Origin: Daphnia pulex
Taxonomy: Eukaryota; Arthropoda; Branchiopoda; Diplostraca; Daphniidae
Direction of reading: 5' to 3'
Assembly (NCBI RefSeq): GCF_021134715.1
Contig: NC_060019.1
Location: forward strand, 8,928,001 to 8,992,000
DNA: 64,000 nucleotides
In this document: piece by piece, positions 52,221 through 64,000 of the stretch
Layout: each line of letters starts with the position of its first letter
Numbering within the stretch: the stretch's first letter is position 1
Translations under genes and position numbers: made by a program
The notes under the pieces: generated by a model
Told to the model about the DNA's origin: nothing
Seen by the model: the letters and a program-made list of their open reading frames with translations, nothing else
Databases searched by the model: none

Positions 52221-53690
52221 CTGTCAGACATACGCAACATGAAAGGGAAACAAAAGGATCCAATCAACAGATTATTAATATAACCTCCACAAAAAGGATA
52301 TACCGAAACAACACATCTTTATGTGTTTACAACAAGAAAGGAAGACATCGGGAGTGGGGGAGGAACGTGATATTACTTTTCTACCAAATGTATAAACGAG
52401 GCAAACAGATCAGCGCCACGACCGGCTATTTCAACAACTCAAACTATTTCCTTCCCGTCGTCACAGATACCACACCAACAGATATACTTTTTTCAAGTGG
52501 AAAAAAATGCGATCCAGCAATTCAAATGACACGTGACCAACCATTGATTAGGCATTCGGCGTGACCCACTCCCAACTCCCAATCCTACGGCAAACAACAA
52601 TAGGTCGGTTAGTGGAAAGTCCCACCCACGGAACAAAATCGATTCAAGACTTTCAAAACACACCTCGTCTCTTATTTCGCAATCTAAAACTTTAAACGTC
52701 TATCTCTCCGTCCTCTTCTTAACTCCCACCCAAAAAACGAATCTCAACAGATGGTGCTTTGATAATGTTTTTTTTTTTCTTTCCTTTCCCGGGGCTTAAT
52801 CCATCAAGCTGAAGACTATGTCGCCGCCAATGGTCGACGAGTTTCATGCAATGCACTGCCACGGCTTCAGTTCTTAGACTTCTTCTAAATGGATTGTTGG
52901 AAAAAAAACTGTTAGCCAAAAAATAAAAAGAGGGATGAAAAGTAATGTCTGGAATTCTGTAGGGGCTAATGTACCGGTCACGAGAATCCTTCGTCGGCAT
53001 AGTAATGAAGAATAAGAAAAATGGGAGAAAAAACTAGGCTAATGCTATGTCAGATGATGAAAGAATTCAAGGCTGATAAGGTAAAGCCTGTACTAAGGTA
53101 TGTGCAGTTCAAGGTGTTTACGATTGGACAATCTTCTGTGTAAACAAGTTTCTAGCAGAAACTCAAAAATAGAAATCCCACAGCAATCTAATATAGGGTG
53201 GATTCATATAATAGGATTAAGTTTGGAGAGAGGAGGGAGTTCTGCTGGTAGGTTGGACGATTTCCCATCAAAGTCTTCGCAAAGAACAAACATGAAACAA
53301 CTGCTGAGTAAATCTGGAGAAGATGCAGATAACTAAATCCACATAATGCGAGACACAGAAACAGGTTGTGGAACAACTAGACGATTCCGGTCTCGGGCTT
53401 ACGACGTATGAGTAATAGGAATGGGATGGGTGACGCAGGTGTAGCAAATAAACATGAACATGTACACTCACCGTGAAACGAACTGAAAAGAAAAAATGAA
53501 TTTGAGACGTTTCGAAAAAGATGAAGCACAAATTAAGCAGCTGCAGACAGAGAATCCAAGCGGCTGCCCGGCAGTATGAAATAAACGACTCCCAAATACT
53601 ATCAGTACATTCAACTTTCGTAATGTAAAACAGCAGAAGCAACTCAAGTCTCCCTTGGCTACTCGGCCTTGATATTCTGACAGGCGCTGG
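52221..53690 (-). other. Probable 5' untranslated exon and first intron of syndapin
   Basis: A good acceptor (polypyrimidine then CTGACAG on the minus strand) ends at 52221, 14 nt before the start codon. The best upstream donor on that strand is GTGAGT at 53471-53466, so the leader exon would be 53472 to about 53690 and intron 1 about 1250 nt. The transcription start then lies about 325 bp from the ATG12 start codon on the other strand. Inferred from splice signals only. Confidence 0.45.
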
Positions 53691-54014
53691 CCGTTCGTTC
53701 CACTAGAGGTCTCAAAAGTATAAAGGTTGCCGGATCGCCCAATTCAATATTTATATTTATTAAAAGGAACTTTACATTTAAAGATATTATGTTTTGAAAA
53801 TTCTCCTTTTTTAATTTTGTGACATTAAGATTATTTTTACACGAAAAAGAAATATTTTGCTTTCTTTAATTCTTTCTTTATTTAGGGCAACATTGTGAAC
53901 GATCCGATAAAAAAAACACAGTTTGAGGTCGGCTGCTATCATTCATTTGTGTTTACGTCTTTTGTAATGCATAGTCATTTTTGAGCTAACCAAGTTGTGT
54001 TTTGATTGTGAACG
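53691..54014. promoter_or_regulatory. Probable divergent promoter, syndapin/ATG12
   Basis: Short AT-rich segment between the inferred syndapin leader exon and the ATG12 start codon; it must hold the ATG12 promoter and leader. No TATA box is evident. Confidence 0.4.
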
Positions 54015-54565
54015 ATGGATAACAACCCGGTTAATGAAGCACTTCCTGATGCAGCAAGTGTGGAAGATAATGAACTAAATGTAGAAATGCCTTCTCATAC
54101 AGACGAAAGCTTACCGGCCCTCCCCAACAGCGCCCCAGCTACTCCAAAAGCAGATAATAAAACACCCAAAAGTAAAAAATTTGTATAACTAGTGTTTGTT
54201 GAATTTTTATTTATGCTTTATTTGATTTCTTTTTCTGTAGTTACAGTGGTACTCTGTCCAGTTGGAGGAGCTCCTATTATGAGACAGAGGAAATGGGAAG
54301 TAGATTCCACACAGACAATTGGCTTTATTGCATCCTTTATCAGGAAGAAACTTACACTCCAGAAGTCAGATTCTCTTGTAAGTAAAAATACAACACTTGT
54401 TCCTTTAACTAAGCATCATTAATTATTATTTTATTTTCACAGTTCTTTTATGTCAACCAGTCGTTTGCCCCTTCACTCGACCAAACAGTCCAGAACCTTT
54501 TTGATTGCTTTGGTTCTGATGGCAAATTGATTTTAGCTTATTGCAGAACACAAGCATGGGGTTGA
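54015..54565 (+). CDS. Atg12: Ubiquitin-like autophagy protein ATG12
   Basis: Ubiquitin-like modifier conjugated to ATG5 through ATG7 and ATG10; the ATG12-ATG5-ATG16 complex then promotes LC3/ATG8 lipidation on the phagophore. Exons: 54015-54171, 54241-54377, 54443-54565, in phases 1 and 0, giving 138 aa. The first about 52 residues are an acidic, Pro/Ala-rich disordered tail. The ubiquitin fold follows: [53 protein letters not shown] and [19 protein letters not shown]. The protein ends directly in the conjugating Gly138 after Trp, so no processing is needed, as in all ATG12 proteins. Introns are 69 and 65 nt. Confidence 0.96.
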
Positions 54566-54649
54566 CAGGCTTACAGTAGAAGATTCTCAGCAGACAATGT
54601 GATTTTTTTTTTTGTATTATGACCTTTCTCAATCAAGTACAGAGAATGT

Positions 54650-54655
54650 AATAAA
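54650..54655 (+). terminator. Polyadenylation signal of ATG12
   Basis: AATAAA 85 nt after the stop codon and 9 nt before the last base of the RIC8A coding region on the opposite strand; the ATG12 transcript therefore probably overlaps the RIC8A terminal exon. Confidence 0.65.
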
Positions 54656-54663
54656 TTAATGGT

Positions 54664-56863
54664 TTAATCTTTCTGAAGTTCCATTACATGCTCGATGGCC
54701 CGAGGTTTACCGTCTTCGCCAACTCGAGCCGGCTGAATGATTCCTTTTCTGAAAATATCAATGTATTTGTTGTCGAGTTAATAAAACGTTTTCTAAAGTG
54801 AATCCACAAAAACTGTATTATACCTTTGCAATTGGTCGATCATATTCACCAACTTGACAGCCTCATATTCCTTCTGTTCCTCCGACATGTTTTCGAGTGG
54901 GTTGGGACGTTGTGGTTCGTACGAGCCGGTAACAGGATTAATACTGCTCCCATACAAAAGGATAATTTCAAATAATAAATATTGATGTCAATGAAAACCT
55001 ACAAATGTAAATTTTCTTTTGACAACTACCTGTGTTCCACTTGCTTGTATTCTTCAGTTCCGGAATCTTCCGAGTCCGAAGAATAAGCCGAAACATGAGA
55101 CGGTGGATGTCCCATCATTAATCCTCGATGAGCCAGAAGACCAGCTGCGTTGCCATAACCGGTGTATTTAATCAATCTGCTTACTGAAATTAAAGGTGTC
55201 GAATTCGTATGTCATTTATGAAGCTTCACTGGATAAAATAAGGTTGCGCTAAACACCTACCATTTTCTTTGCAGAGAACAAAGAGGAATTCTGCGACTAG
55301 AAACTCAACTTGCGTGCTAGGCGAAGTCATCAGTCGACATAGTTTGCTTCGTATTGTGTTACCTTCCTCTGGTCGGTGCATGACGTCACGAAGCGGAGGA
55401 AGAACACGAGAGCGTATAAATTTACGAGCAATTCTGTTTGTTCTTGAAAACTGAATCAGTACTGAAAGAACGGGAAGAAGCTCTTCTTGCAAGACCCGAA
55501 TCGGCTAAAAAGGGAAAATATATTTGCAAGATTACAATTTAACTGCTGCATTTAGTGAAAACTACTTTTCCAAGGCGTTCTTCCAAAAATTCCAGCAAAA
55601 CTACCAAAGCAGTGATATCACAACCTTGGAAGCAATCTTCTGAATTGGCACAAGCAGGAATTAGTTCTTCATAGCTTTCAAATGACATGCTTGTAAGCAA
55701 ATTTATGGCATGACTAAAATTTTAAAAAATAATATTAAAAAAGCTAAAAAGAAATAATAAATTAAATTAGATAATATTTGTTCAGACCTTTTTAATTCCT
55801 CTTTCTTAGCCAATGCATTCGAATTGGCTAACAGAAACTGACGGATAATTTTCATCAATTCTCGCTGTAGTTGCAAATCATCGTAATCCTCGTTCGGCAA
55901 ATCAATGAGTTTTTCATTTGAAAGTAACAAGTTGAAAATGATTTTCAAACATTCACAGCAAAGTTCTGCTGTGTTACCATCCAAGTGATCTAGTCCATGA
56001 ACCGTGCAACACTGTTCTAGGTATTTTGTCAGATGTTTGATTCCGTGTAACGAATATCGTAGAGTTGGTCTAGAAAAGAAAATATGTAATCACTCTGAAC
56101 CATTTTATCATTTACATGAATTTTTCTTACCGGCAATCACTGCACAGAGCAGTAAGAAGAAAAAGAATTTTTAAATCAAATAAAAGAACATCATGTGGGA
56201 TATTAGATGATTTTTCTACAGATAATCTCAAGAGGATGGCTTCAGCTATAGAAGTCTCAGAAACAAGTGTTCTTGACTTAAGATGACTAAAAACCAGGTT
56301 GAAAATACATTTTTGGGCTTCCAATATCCCTAATTATTTAAACAGAATACACCATGTTATAGATATTTAATTTTCTAATACATCAAATTGTGTTATATAA
56401 AAAGTACTATCATACCAACAAACTGTTCTGGTAGGTTAGTTGATTTTTGAAGACTGAGATTTGCTTTCTCAACTAACAGATTAATAAAAGAATCTGTCAC
56501 AATTTTGTCAAGGTGTTGCTGGTCCCGACTATGTAAAATAAAAATAATAAGCTACCCAAGTTTAAGTTTATTAAAGTTGTAGTACCTTAATATTTTAAGT
56601 ATCTGTAAACAATGAGAGTGGCAACTAGAGAACTCTTCATCTTTTAATAATTCGAAAAGCGAATTCCACACTTCTGTTTGGATACTGCATGTGTCCATAG
56701 ACTGGAATGTGAAAGATTTGGCATTCTAAAGGGGAAAAAAATAGTTAAATCACTGTAATGGTTTGAAAAGAAGCCACTTTCATCTCACTTGAGTGATGAA
56801 TTCTTCCAAAATTTGTTGGATTTTGGAACCATCCCTACTTTTGATTACGTTGACGAAATCCAT
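54664..56863 (-). CDS. ric8a: Synembryn / RIC8A G-alpha chaperone and exchange factor
   Basis: Cytosolic armadillo-like protein that folds nascent G-alpha subunits and stimulates nucleotide exchange; needed for asymmetric division and synaptic signalling in animals. Ten minus-strand exons: 56863-56789, 56725-56586, 56528-56416, 56329-56131, 56069-55788, 55713-55566, 55504-55261, 55183-55030, 54943-54824, 54748-54664; all phases close, 519 aa (vertebrate RIC8A about 530). Identifying parts: [21 protein letters not shown], the [28 protein letters not shown] block, [27 protein letters not shown], the acidic [12 protein letters not shown] (equivalent to the CK2-phosphorylated segment of vertebrate RIC8A), and SINPVTG...[22 protein letters not shown]. 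One donor (after exon 5) is GTCTGA. The exon 9 acceptor could shift 3 nt. Confidence 0.93.
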
Positions 56864-57530
56864 GAATGCTGTACAATGACTGAAATACTCGATATTTTAT
56901 TCGAGTAATTGGATTAAACACTGGTAGGGTTTGGAAATAAATCTTATCGACCGTAGAACGCGGTAAACACCAAAAACAATTTTGTTTGTGTGTTTGTCCT
57001 ATGTGCTATAAAACGCCACCTTTTGCTCAGCGACAAAAGTATGGCGCAACGCCAAACGAATCGAGGGAAAAAAAAATTTATAATTTATATAGATTAGGAA
57101 TAATACAAAAAAGTTAAACTAACAAAAAAATTTAATTCGTGTCTTGTTACCATTATTTTAGCTTAGTAAATTAAATGTGGGTTAAGCTTTAACGTTTGGC
57201 GCATTTATTCGTTTGTTGCTGAACCCAATTTTCGGCAAAAAATTGTTTTCCTGAATAAACAACTGTTTGGGTTTGGGTACTGCATGAGCCAACATTGTTG
57301 TTGACTCATAAAATCGTAGGACCAGTCTGAACTGCTTATTAACGAGATTAGATTCGTCTCTTTCACGTTTTCTCCGTGTGTTTATCGTTTCTAATCACGA
57401 AACCATTGGATATTCGAGGTGGGCCTTTAGTGGTTTACTACGTCTTTTCGTTACATATTCAACAGAGAGAATAGGGGGGAGTTTTATCTCTGGAGAACAA
57501 GGGCGGAGTGACAAAAGCCAACCAGGTGAC
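56864..57530. promoter_or_regulatory. Shared divergent promoter region RIC8A/CERT
   Basis: The 667 bp between start codons of two head-to-head genes. The CERT reading frame is open upstream to 57378, but without an ATG, so it is treated as leader. No TATA box near a clear initiator is visible. Confidence 0.45.
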
Positions 57531-60117
57531 ATGTCGGACAAAAACAGTTTAGATTTGAGCGACGATGAAGAAGACGTCGAAGTGGGTGCAATGAATGCAA
57601 ATGTAGCCCAAGAAATCAGTGGGACGTTGAGCAAGTGGACCAACTATATTCATGGATGGCAAGACCGCTACATTGTTGTCAAAGATGGGGTAATGGCATA
57701 CTACAAGTCACAGCAAGACACTGGTTATGGTTGCAGAGGATCAGTCAGTATACGCCAAGCCAGTATTAAGGTGTGCTTTTCGGTTGCTTTGCTATTTCTT
57801 GCTATAATGCTACTTGTTTATTTAATTATGTATGTCATGCTTATGCAATACCTAGTCACCTTTTTTTGCTTTGCCCTGTTGAACTATTTATAACGTTGTT
57901 ACTTTTTTCTAGCCCCATGAATTTGATGAGTGCCGCTATGATGTCTGTGTCAATGATTCTGTTTGGTATTTGAGAGCTGAATCCCCTGAAGAAAAACAGA
58001 GATGGCTGACATTTCTGGAGAGTCACAAAGTATGATAGTCTTAGAAGTTTTGGCTTTTATTCCCTTTATTTATTTGCCAAGTTAAAATAGAGAAGAAAGG
58101 GAACTAGATATGCATTTGATTTTTTGCAGATGGAGTATGAATCCAACAACGGTCATTTGCGTCGTCATGGTAGCGCTGTATCATTAACTTCAAATAACTT
58201 TTCCACCGCATCTGCTTCGAGTTTTCGTAAAGGGCGAGGTTTGAGAGAAAAGCTGTCCGAAATGGAAACCTATCGCGATATCCTTATAAGACAAGTTGAC
58301 ACCTTGCAAGGTTTCTTTGATGCTTGTGCGACAGCAGCTGCTTCCATTCGGGTTCGCGAAGTCAATGCAAATGGTATGGACTGACACATGTTTTCTGTTT
58401 GCCGACCTGAACTAAATCGTTCAAAGATTGGCTTAAATGCTGATCCTGTATGTTTTCAATAGGAATCGGAAGTGATTCAGACGACGAAACTTCAATCGCA
58501 GACTTGAAAGCTATGCGTGAGTGTGTCATAATCTCTTATTTATTGTGGTTTATAGATTAATCTCAACATCCTTTTCAAGTTTTAACTCAACGTTTGTTTT
58601 TCCTGTCGATAAAGGTGCCGATGTGGTTAAGTTGCCGGATGAGATCCTGATTGAGCGCGGTTCACAGGCCGTGGATTTCCGCGGAGAAGCGCTGACTTTC
58701 AAAGCCACGACGGCGGGTGTACTGGCCCGATTGCAGCATTGCCTCGATCTCTTCAACCAGAGCCAGGACGGTTGGCGAAGACGTCTAGAACGCGAGGTGG
58801 AGAAACGTAAAAAAGTGGAGGACCTCTACCGTCAGGCGCTGGAAGAACTGCGGGTAGCTAGCGAAAATAAACCGCACCAGCAGTTACTTGTGCAAGGAAA
58901 CGGACATGGTTTGCCCGTCCATTATCAACAGCAGCTGAGTACCGAGTCGAAACGGATCGTTTTGGTTGGTGGCCCAGATTACCAAGAGGGCCCTCACAGC
59001 ACCATCGGCGAAGATGAATTCTACGATGCCGTTGAAGCAGGTCTCGACAAAATTGACGAGGAACAACAATATTTGGAGAGACTGAAGAACAAACAAGTGG
59101 TTCGCTTTGCCAGTCAAGCACCAGCTCACCCTCTATGGCCAGAGGTTTGTTATCTTTATTGCATTAGCCAACAAGATTGCGCCAAATTGTAACTATTTGC
59201 ATTTGACGGTGATGTAGATTGAAAGAGTCACGCTCGAACAACTACAGTACGCCCGACTGGGAGTGGAAGGTGGCGTGTGGCAACTCTTCGCCGAGGACGG
59301 CGAAATGAAAATGTACAAACGAGAGGAAGAAGTGGATGGATTAGCAGTAGATCCCCTTAAAGCCGTTCACACCGTCAAGGGTGTCACTGGTCGCGAAATG
59401 ACTCACTATTTCTTCAGCCCCGACGTCCGCTTCGAGTGGGAAAGTAAGAAATATTTGGAATTGCACTCCACCCAAAAGTTTGTTTATTTTTTATTTTGGG
59501 GCTCTTCTTGTCGTGTTTCCTAAATCTTTTTCTGTCCAACGTTTCGATTAGCAAAATAATTAACTTTTGATTAATGAACAGCCACACTGGAGCAAATGAA
59601 GGTACTGGAAACCATCGCCGATGACACTCTTGTGATCCTCCAAATTCATAAACGAGTTTGGCCAGCTTCCCAGCGTGACGCTCTGTTTTGGTCACACGTT
59701 CGACGCGTTCCCAACGATACCGATCGCGATGCCCAAGATATCTGGATCGCCTGCAATCATTCAACAGAACACCACGAAGCACCGGTAATTCCACGTTGTT
59801 TCAAACGCCAGTTTGAATGCCAAGTTTTAATCATTTTTTTCTTTTTTTCTTTCAAGTCTAACGAGGGGAAAATGGTGCGTGTTTCCTTGACGGTGTGTCT
59901 GGTCTGTCAGACTTCGATCGAGCCACCAGCTGACGGCGGACCGGTCACGCGTGATCACCTGACCTGCAAGATCACTTATTGCTCGGTAGTTAATCCGGGT
60001 GGTTGGGTGCCCACTTCTGCCTTGCGAGCCGTCTACAAGCGAGAATATCCCAAATTTCTCAAGCGCTTCACGCAATACGTCAAAGATCGTTGTGATAAAC
60101 AGCCGATCCTCTTCTAA
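57531..60117 (+). CDS. cert: Ceramide transfer protein CERT (COL4A3BP/STARD11)
   Basis: Non-vesicular carrier moving ceramide from the ER to the Golgi for sphingolipid synthesis. Exons: 57531-57770, 57913-58029, 58130-58373, 58463-58516, 58615-59144, 59218-59443, 59582-59784, 59857-60117; 624 aa. PH domain (about 30-120; [34 protein letters not shown]) binds Golgi PI4P. A Ser-rich segment ([12 protein letters not shown]) matches the phosphorylated serine-repeat motif start in mammals. A coiled coil ([23 protein letters not shown]), an FFAT motif EFYDAVE (about 353-359) for binding VAP on the ER, and a START domain (about 395-624) ending CDKQPILF complete the architecture. The start at 57531 (MSD) agrees with the mammalian start. 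Confidence 0.95.
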
Positions 60118-63100
60118 ATTAACCTTATCCTTCTAGTTTGACCTGTTGAAAGTTTGGGAACACAACTAGATAGGGTGGAGGAAAAAAAAATAGTATTCAT
60201 TATTCAAGCATTGCATTCTGTGTTATACAATTCGTGATTGCACTTCGGCCACCATTCCAAACTTTTATTTAATTTTTATTGTTATTTTTGAGGTATTGGT
60301 GCTGATGGCTCACGATGTTTCGGCCCACCTGTGTTTGTGACATCATCCAATTTTTCGGACAATGTCTTATTTCTTTCTTTCCTTTCTCTCCCAATATTTC
60401 CAAATGTTTATTTCCCATAGAATGTTTGTGTATCTCCTCGGTTGATTGGAGCCGCAACCCAAAAAAGAAGAAAAGTTACTGGATGCCTCAAAAGGAATGA
60501 AAAATCCAAGTGCCTTTGATGGGGTTCAAAAAGTCTTTTGGTACCGTGTGTGCATTACTTCGCCGTCCTCTTGGTTACCGTCGCTATTCAAAAAGCCGCC
60601 TTTCCCCTTCTAAAGTTTACTCTTTTCTTTTTTTTTTTCAATTGCCCTCCACATTTTCCCTTGTTGTTTACACGTCCACTGTGTGAAAAAACACGGCAAA
60701 CATGGCGCATGGTGAAAGTTAAATGTCAAACAGTGCGCTTATAGTCATGATTCAGCCACTTGTGTGTATATTTAGAGACTGTTATTGTTTTCGATTCTTT
60801 TCCTTCGGGTATTGCGCAGAGTTGTTCTGGGCGTTACCCGAGCTTTGAAGCAATGATTTGCTGTTTATTACTTCTTTCGATCAGTCTGTTCCGGAACAGA
60901 AATCGACCACTCCCGGACGAGAGTATAAAGGCTCTCGAGAGTAGCAGCGCCTTTCTTTTTCACCCCTTCTCATCCAGTGTACGTATTGGCATCATCATCA
61001 TTGTTTTTGTTGTTGATATCGTCTCGTTTGGGTGTCAGCGAAAGGGAACCTCTCTTTGTGTGACAGTCCTTTCTGTTTTGGCTTCGTTGGCAAATCCTCT
61101 CTCGTTTTGAATCACATCGGTTACGCAAACATTCGCTGTAGTAAGAGAAAATATATAATAATTCATTGATTGTCTATTTGTAATTGAATTAAACAAATTC
61201 ACTTTGGTGACCACCGCCAAGTGCGTCGTTAGCAAAATCATTCACCCTATATTTAGTTTAGACGATTTCGGATTAATAATTTTCACGCAACTAGAGAAGT
61301 AGCTTGGGATGGGTGGTCTTGAGATGAACTTCCGACTTCTTTTACAAAATACACGCTTCGGTACCCAACAGTAGACAACCAAGAACTAGCGTAAATGTAC
61401 TTTATCTGGTGGGATGATCGTCAATGACCGTCGACCCTGTGGTGCAAGGTCTTTGCTGAGCAACGTGAACGTACCCATACAAATTTGTAAATGTAGTTTT
61501 TTTTTCACCCAGCTATGATTATTGATTATCAGCTAGTGCAGCTGCAAAACCCAGGTTTCGTTCAATCTTCAGCCATGGCAACTGTAATATTTACATGACA
61601 CGGATGGCCAATTGTTGTTGGCAGGGAACAACAATAAGCAAAAGAAAAGAAAAACAACTTTCCCAACAGATTAGAGCTGCGTCTAGCATTACATGAAAAC
61701 AAACGGTTACAAAACAATTAAATTACTAGAATGAATACAAGGCATCCGATTTCTGGTACCGTATTCGATGTGTATCCCACGGACCAACTGGACCTTCAGT
61801 AAAAAAAAAAAAAAAAAATCCTTGAAAAGTTGAAACGAGCAAACAAGGGTAAATATGATCAGCTATTCAGCTAATCGATTGGCCTGGCATTTACAGTAGA
61901 TCGAAGTTGAGGGATCCAGGAAAACATCTCAGTCCATTCATGTGATGACTCTTTATGGAGACTAAATACCGGTAGTGAAATGCCATCAGTCCATGAGCAA
62001 CAAGTGAAATTTACAGTCTGAGCTTAGCTTTGCATGGATACCCAAACTTTCTGCATAAATGAAATTGTCGACACAGTTGTGATAAGTTGCTCGTTCAAGG
62101 GATAGTAGTAGTAATAGTGGGAGGGAAGTGGAATTCGGTCAATTCCAGCAAATTACTCGCTTCGTCGTGGCAATTCATTGCAAATCCGTAACCGTCGACG
62201 ATTTTAATCTCTAGATTTAAGTCGAATACTCAGTGGACTGTCTCTCTGAAAGGCTCGTCGTTTAATCTGTACGCCTTGTCGTGGACGTCGACGGCCATCC
62301 CCAAAGGACAAAGACATTTGCGGATGCACGGAACGTTGTCGCAATTGGCGTGAACGCAATAGCACATTTCTTTGGAGTTGCCCCGTAGTATTCGATCGGA
62401 AAGTAAATGGACGTTGGATTCGACAGATAAGATTATTATTGTCCCAAAGTGACATAAGACCCCGAAAGTAAGAAACTGGCAGCACTGAAATTGTTTTAAC
62501 TTCCATCAATCTTTGTTTGCGTTGCCTCCCTATAGGATAGGGAGTACTAGGAAAAGTCATTAGACAACTTTCCAGAATTTCATTACTAACGAAAAAGGAA
62601 CTCTATTATTTTAACTCCGACAACGACGGCCCCGACAATAGCAGGACGACGACACAGTAATTCTTTGTTCTTAATTTTGTCAGCAATTTATTAAGACTAA
62701 TAAAAAAATTACTATGCTTCTCTGCTTATAGGTCCTACTTGAGAATTGTATAGCAATTAAAAACAACAACAACTTTGATACGGTACTTTCTCCATTTACC
62801 TAAAGAACTTCACGGAAATTGTATCATATGTCTAGAATCTCTAGAACTATTGGAGACACCTTGTAGCGGAACGAGATCCATTCTACGACTGACGCTTGAC
62901 ACTGGGTTTTGAACCAACTCCCAATCTTGAATAAAAGTCTCTACGCATCTCAAGCAATTCGAAGGAGTTGGCCTTTTATATACCTTTAATAATGTATCCA
63001 ATATACTTATATTACGGCCACTTGTACATGGAAACGTGACTGCGTGAGCTTGTTTACAACACAAAAAAAAACCACTCTAGGCTGTTATACGTTATCAAAG

Positions 63101-64000
63101 AATCTATTTAGACCTTCGTACGGGCTTGAATGAAAGCGTAATCCCGAATGAAAGAAAATTGTCTTACGAACTCTTCTATGAAAAGGGAACAAATAAAAAT
63201 TTGAATTTCAAAAAGGCAAACATACGCTCGCGGGGAACAAGTTTACAGAACCTTAACAAGATTTACAAGAGATGCAATTTTTTTTTACCCCGTAGAGCGA
63301 CAACAAAAACTAAACATGTACGTATATATGTACACACAAAAAAGGATGGACCATCTCGACGATGAAAGAGAGTTACGGCAGCGACTCAAACTTTCCTATA
63401 CGTACCAACTTACTATAGTCGGTACTCGGTATATATATGATGATCGATTATTTCCCAAGCCCTTTTACCCCTTTAAATATAGATCTCTACTGCGAAAAAG
63501 ATATTTTGCGACAAACGCAGTAGCGAATGCTAGAGGCTCTTAACAAATGCATGCAATAAATTTAAATCAGCAAACTACGGGAGTGGGACGAAGGGCCGTT
63601 TTTCGCGTTCTTCATTTATTTTCATACACAGACTGGTGCGTAGTACGGTTAAAAATGGGTCGACTAATATATAAGTCCAGAGTTGCTGATGGCATTTCTA
63701 CGTTCTCGTGAATTTACTGACCAGAAACTTTTGAATAGTGGTATAGCTTTTATACTGGTGGGACTCTAACAATAATGTTGGGCCTATCCGAGACTGAATA
63801 TTGGCTTGCTTTTGAGTTATCATTGAAAGCCATTCTCCATTCGATCACAGCACTCATTGTACGACGCAGTTGCTATGGATTTAAATTTACAGACTTTTAC
63901 AGTTCACCGCGCAGTACCGTGACTACAGTAAAGTTGTTGTAGCCTAATAACCAATGAAGTACACATTTCTCCGCTTCATGAATTTCCCTCAGTGATTTCT
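60118..64000. other. Intergenic DNA downstream of CERT
   Basis: Contains the CERT 3' UTR (end not determined) and then AT-rich sequence. ORFs such as 60760-61110 plus, 62204-62560 minus, 62810-63064 minus and 63126-63543 plus have no recognised motif or codon character. An A19 run is at about 61801-61819. I see no gene. Confidence 0.4.

Noticed and set aside
57378-57530. N-terminal extension of CERT
   Set aside because: No ATG in the extension; the MSD start at 57531 matches known CERT proteins.

Overview
This is a eukaryotic nuclear window. Coding exons are split by many short GT-AG introns (often 60-120 nt), intergenic DNA is AT-rich with many microsatellites, and every recognisable protein is an animal orthologue. 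Compact introns, the gene set (an arthropod LCCH3-type GABA receptor subunit, Fezf/earmuff, syndapin) and residue usage suggest an arthropod, most likely a small crustacean such as Daphnia; the species is inferred.

Layout. 1-5447: a giant inverted repeat (arms about 1.7 kb, spacer about 2 kb) with no convincing gene. 5448-15750: AT-rich then CT/GA-rich non-coding DNA leading into a Fezf/earmuff-type zinc-finger gene (16525-19142, +). 19143-27970: about 9 kb of microsatellite-rich DNA with no gene seen. From 28 kb the region becomes gene-dense: vezatin (-), UQCRQ (+), choline kinase (-), a 1.27-kb palindromic transposon-like element with an 8-bp target duplication (36043-37307), LRRC59 (-), an LCCH3-type GABA-gated channel subunit (+), syndapin/PACSIN (-), ATG12 (+), RIC8A/synembryn (-) and ceramide transfer protein CERT (+). 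60118-64000 holds no gene I can support.

The gene-dense half is mostly head-to-head pairs: vezatin/UQCRQ, LRRC59/LCCH3, syndapin/ATG12 and RIC8A/CERT, with ATG12 and RIC8A meeting tail-to-tail (98 bp between stop codons). The genes do not form one pathway. They are conserved housekeeping and neuronal genes: lipid metabolism and transport (choline kinase, CERT), respiration (UQCRQ), autophagy (ATG12), G-protein folding (RIC8A), membrane shaping (syndapin), ER membrane (LRRC59), cell adhesion (vezatin), neural patterning (Fezf) and inhibitory neurotransmission (LCCH3).

I built gene models by hand from splice sites and reading phase; every model closes in frame. The most interesting non-standard items are the two large palindromes, a perfect 21-bp hairpin in an LCCH3 intron, a GC-AG intron and a 33-nt microexon in LCCH3, two frame-preserving stop-free introns (Fezf between zinc fingers 5 and 6; syndapin inside SH3), and a possible SH3-less syndapin end.
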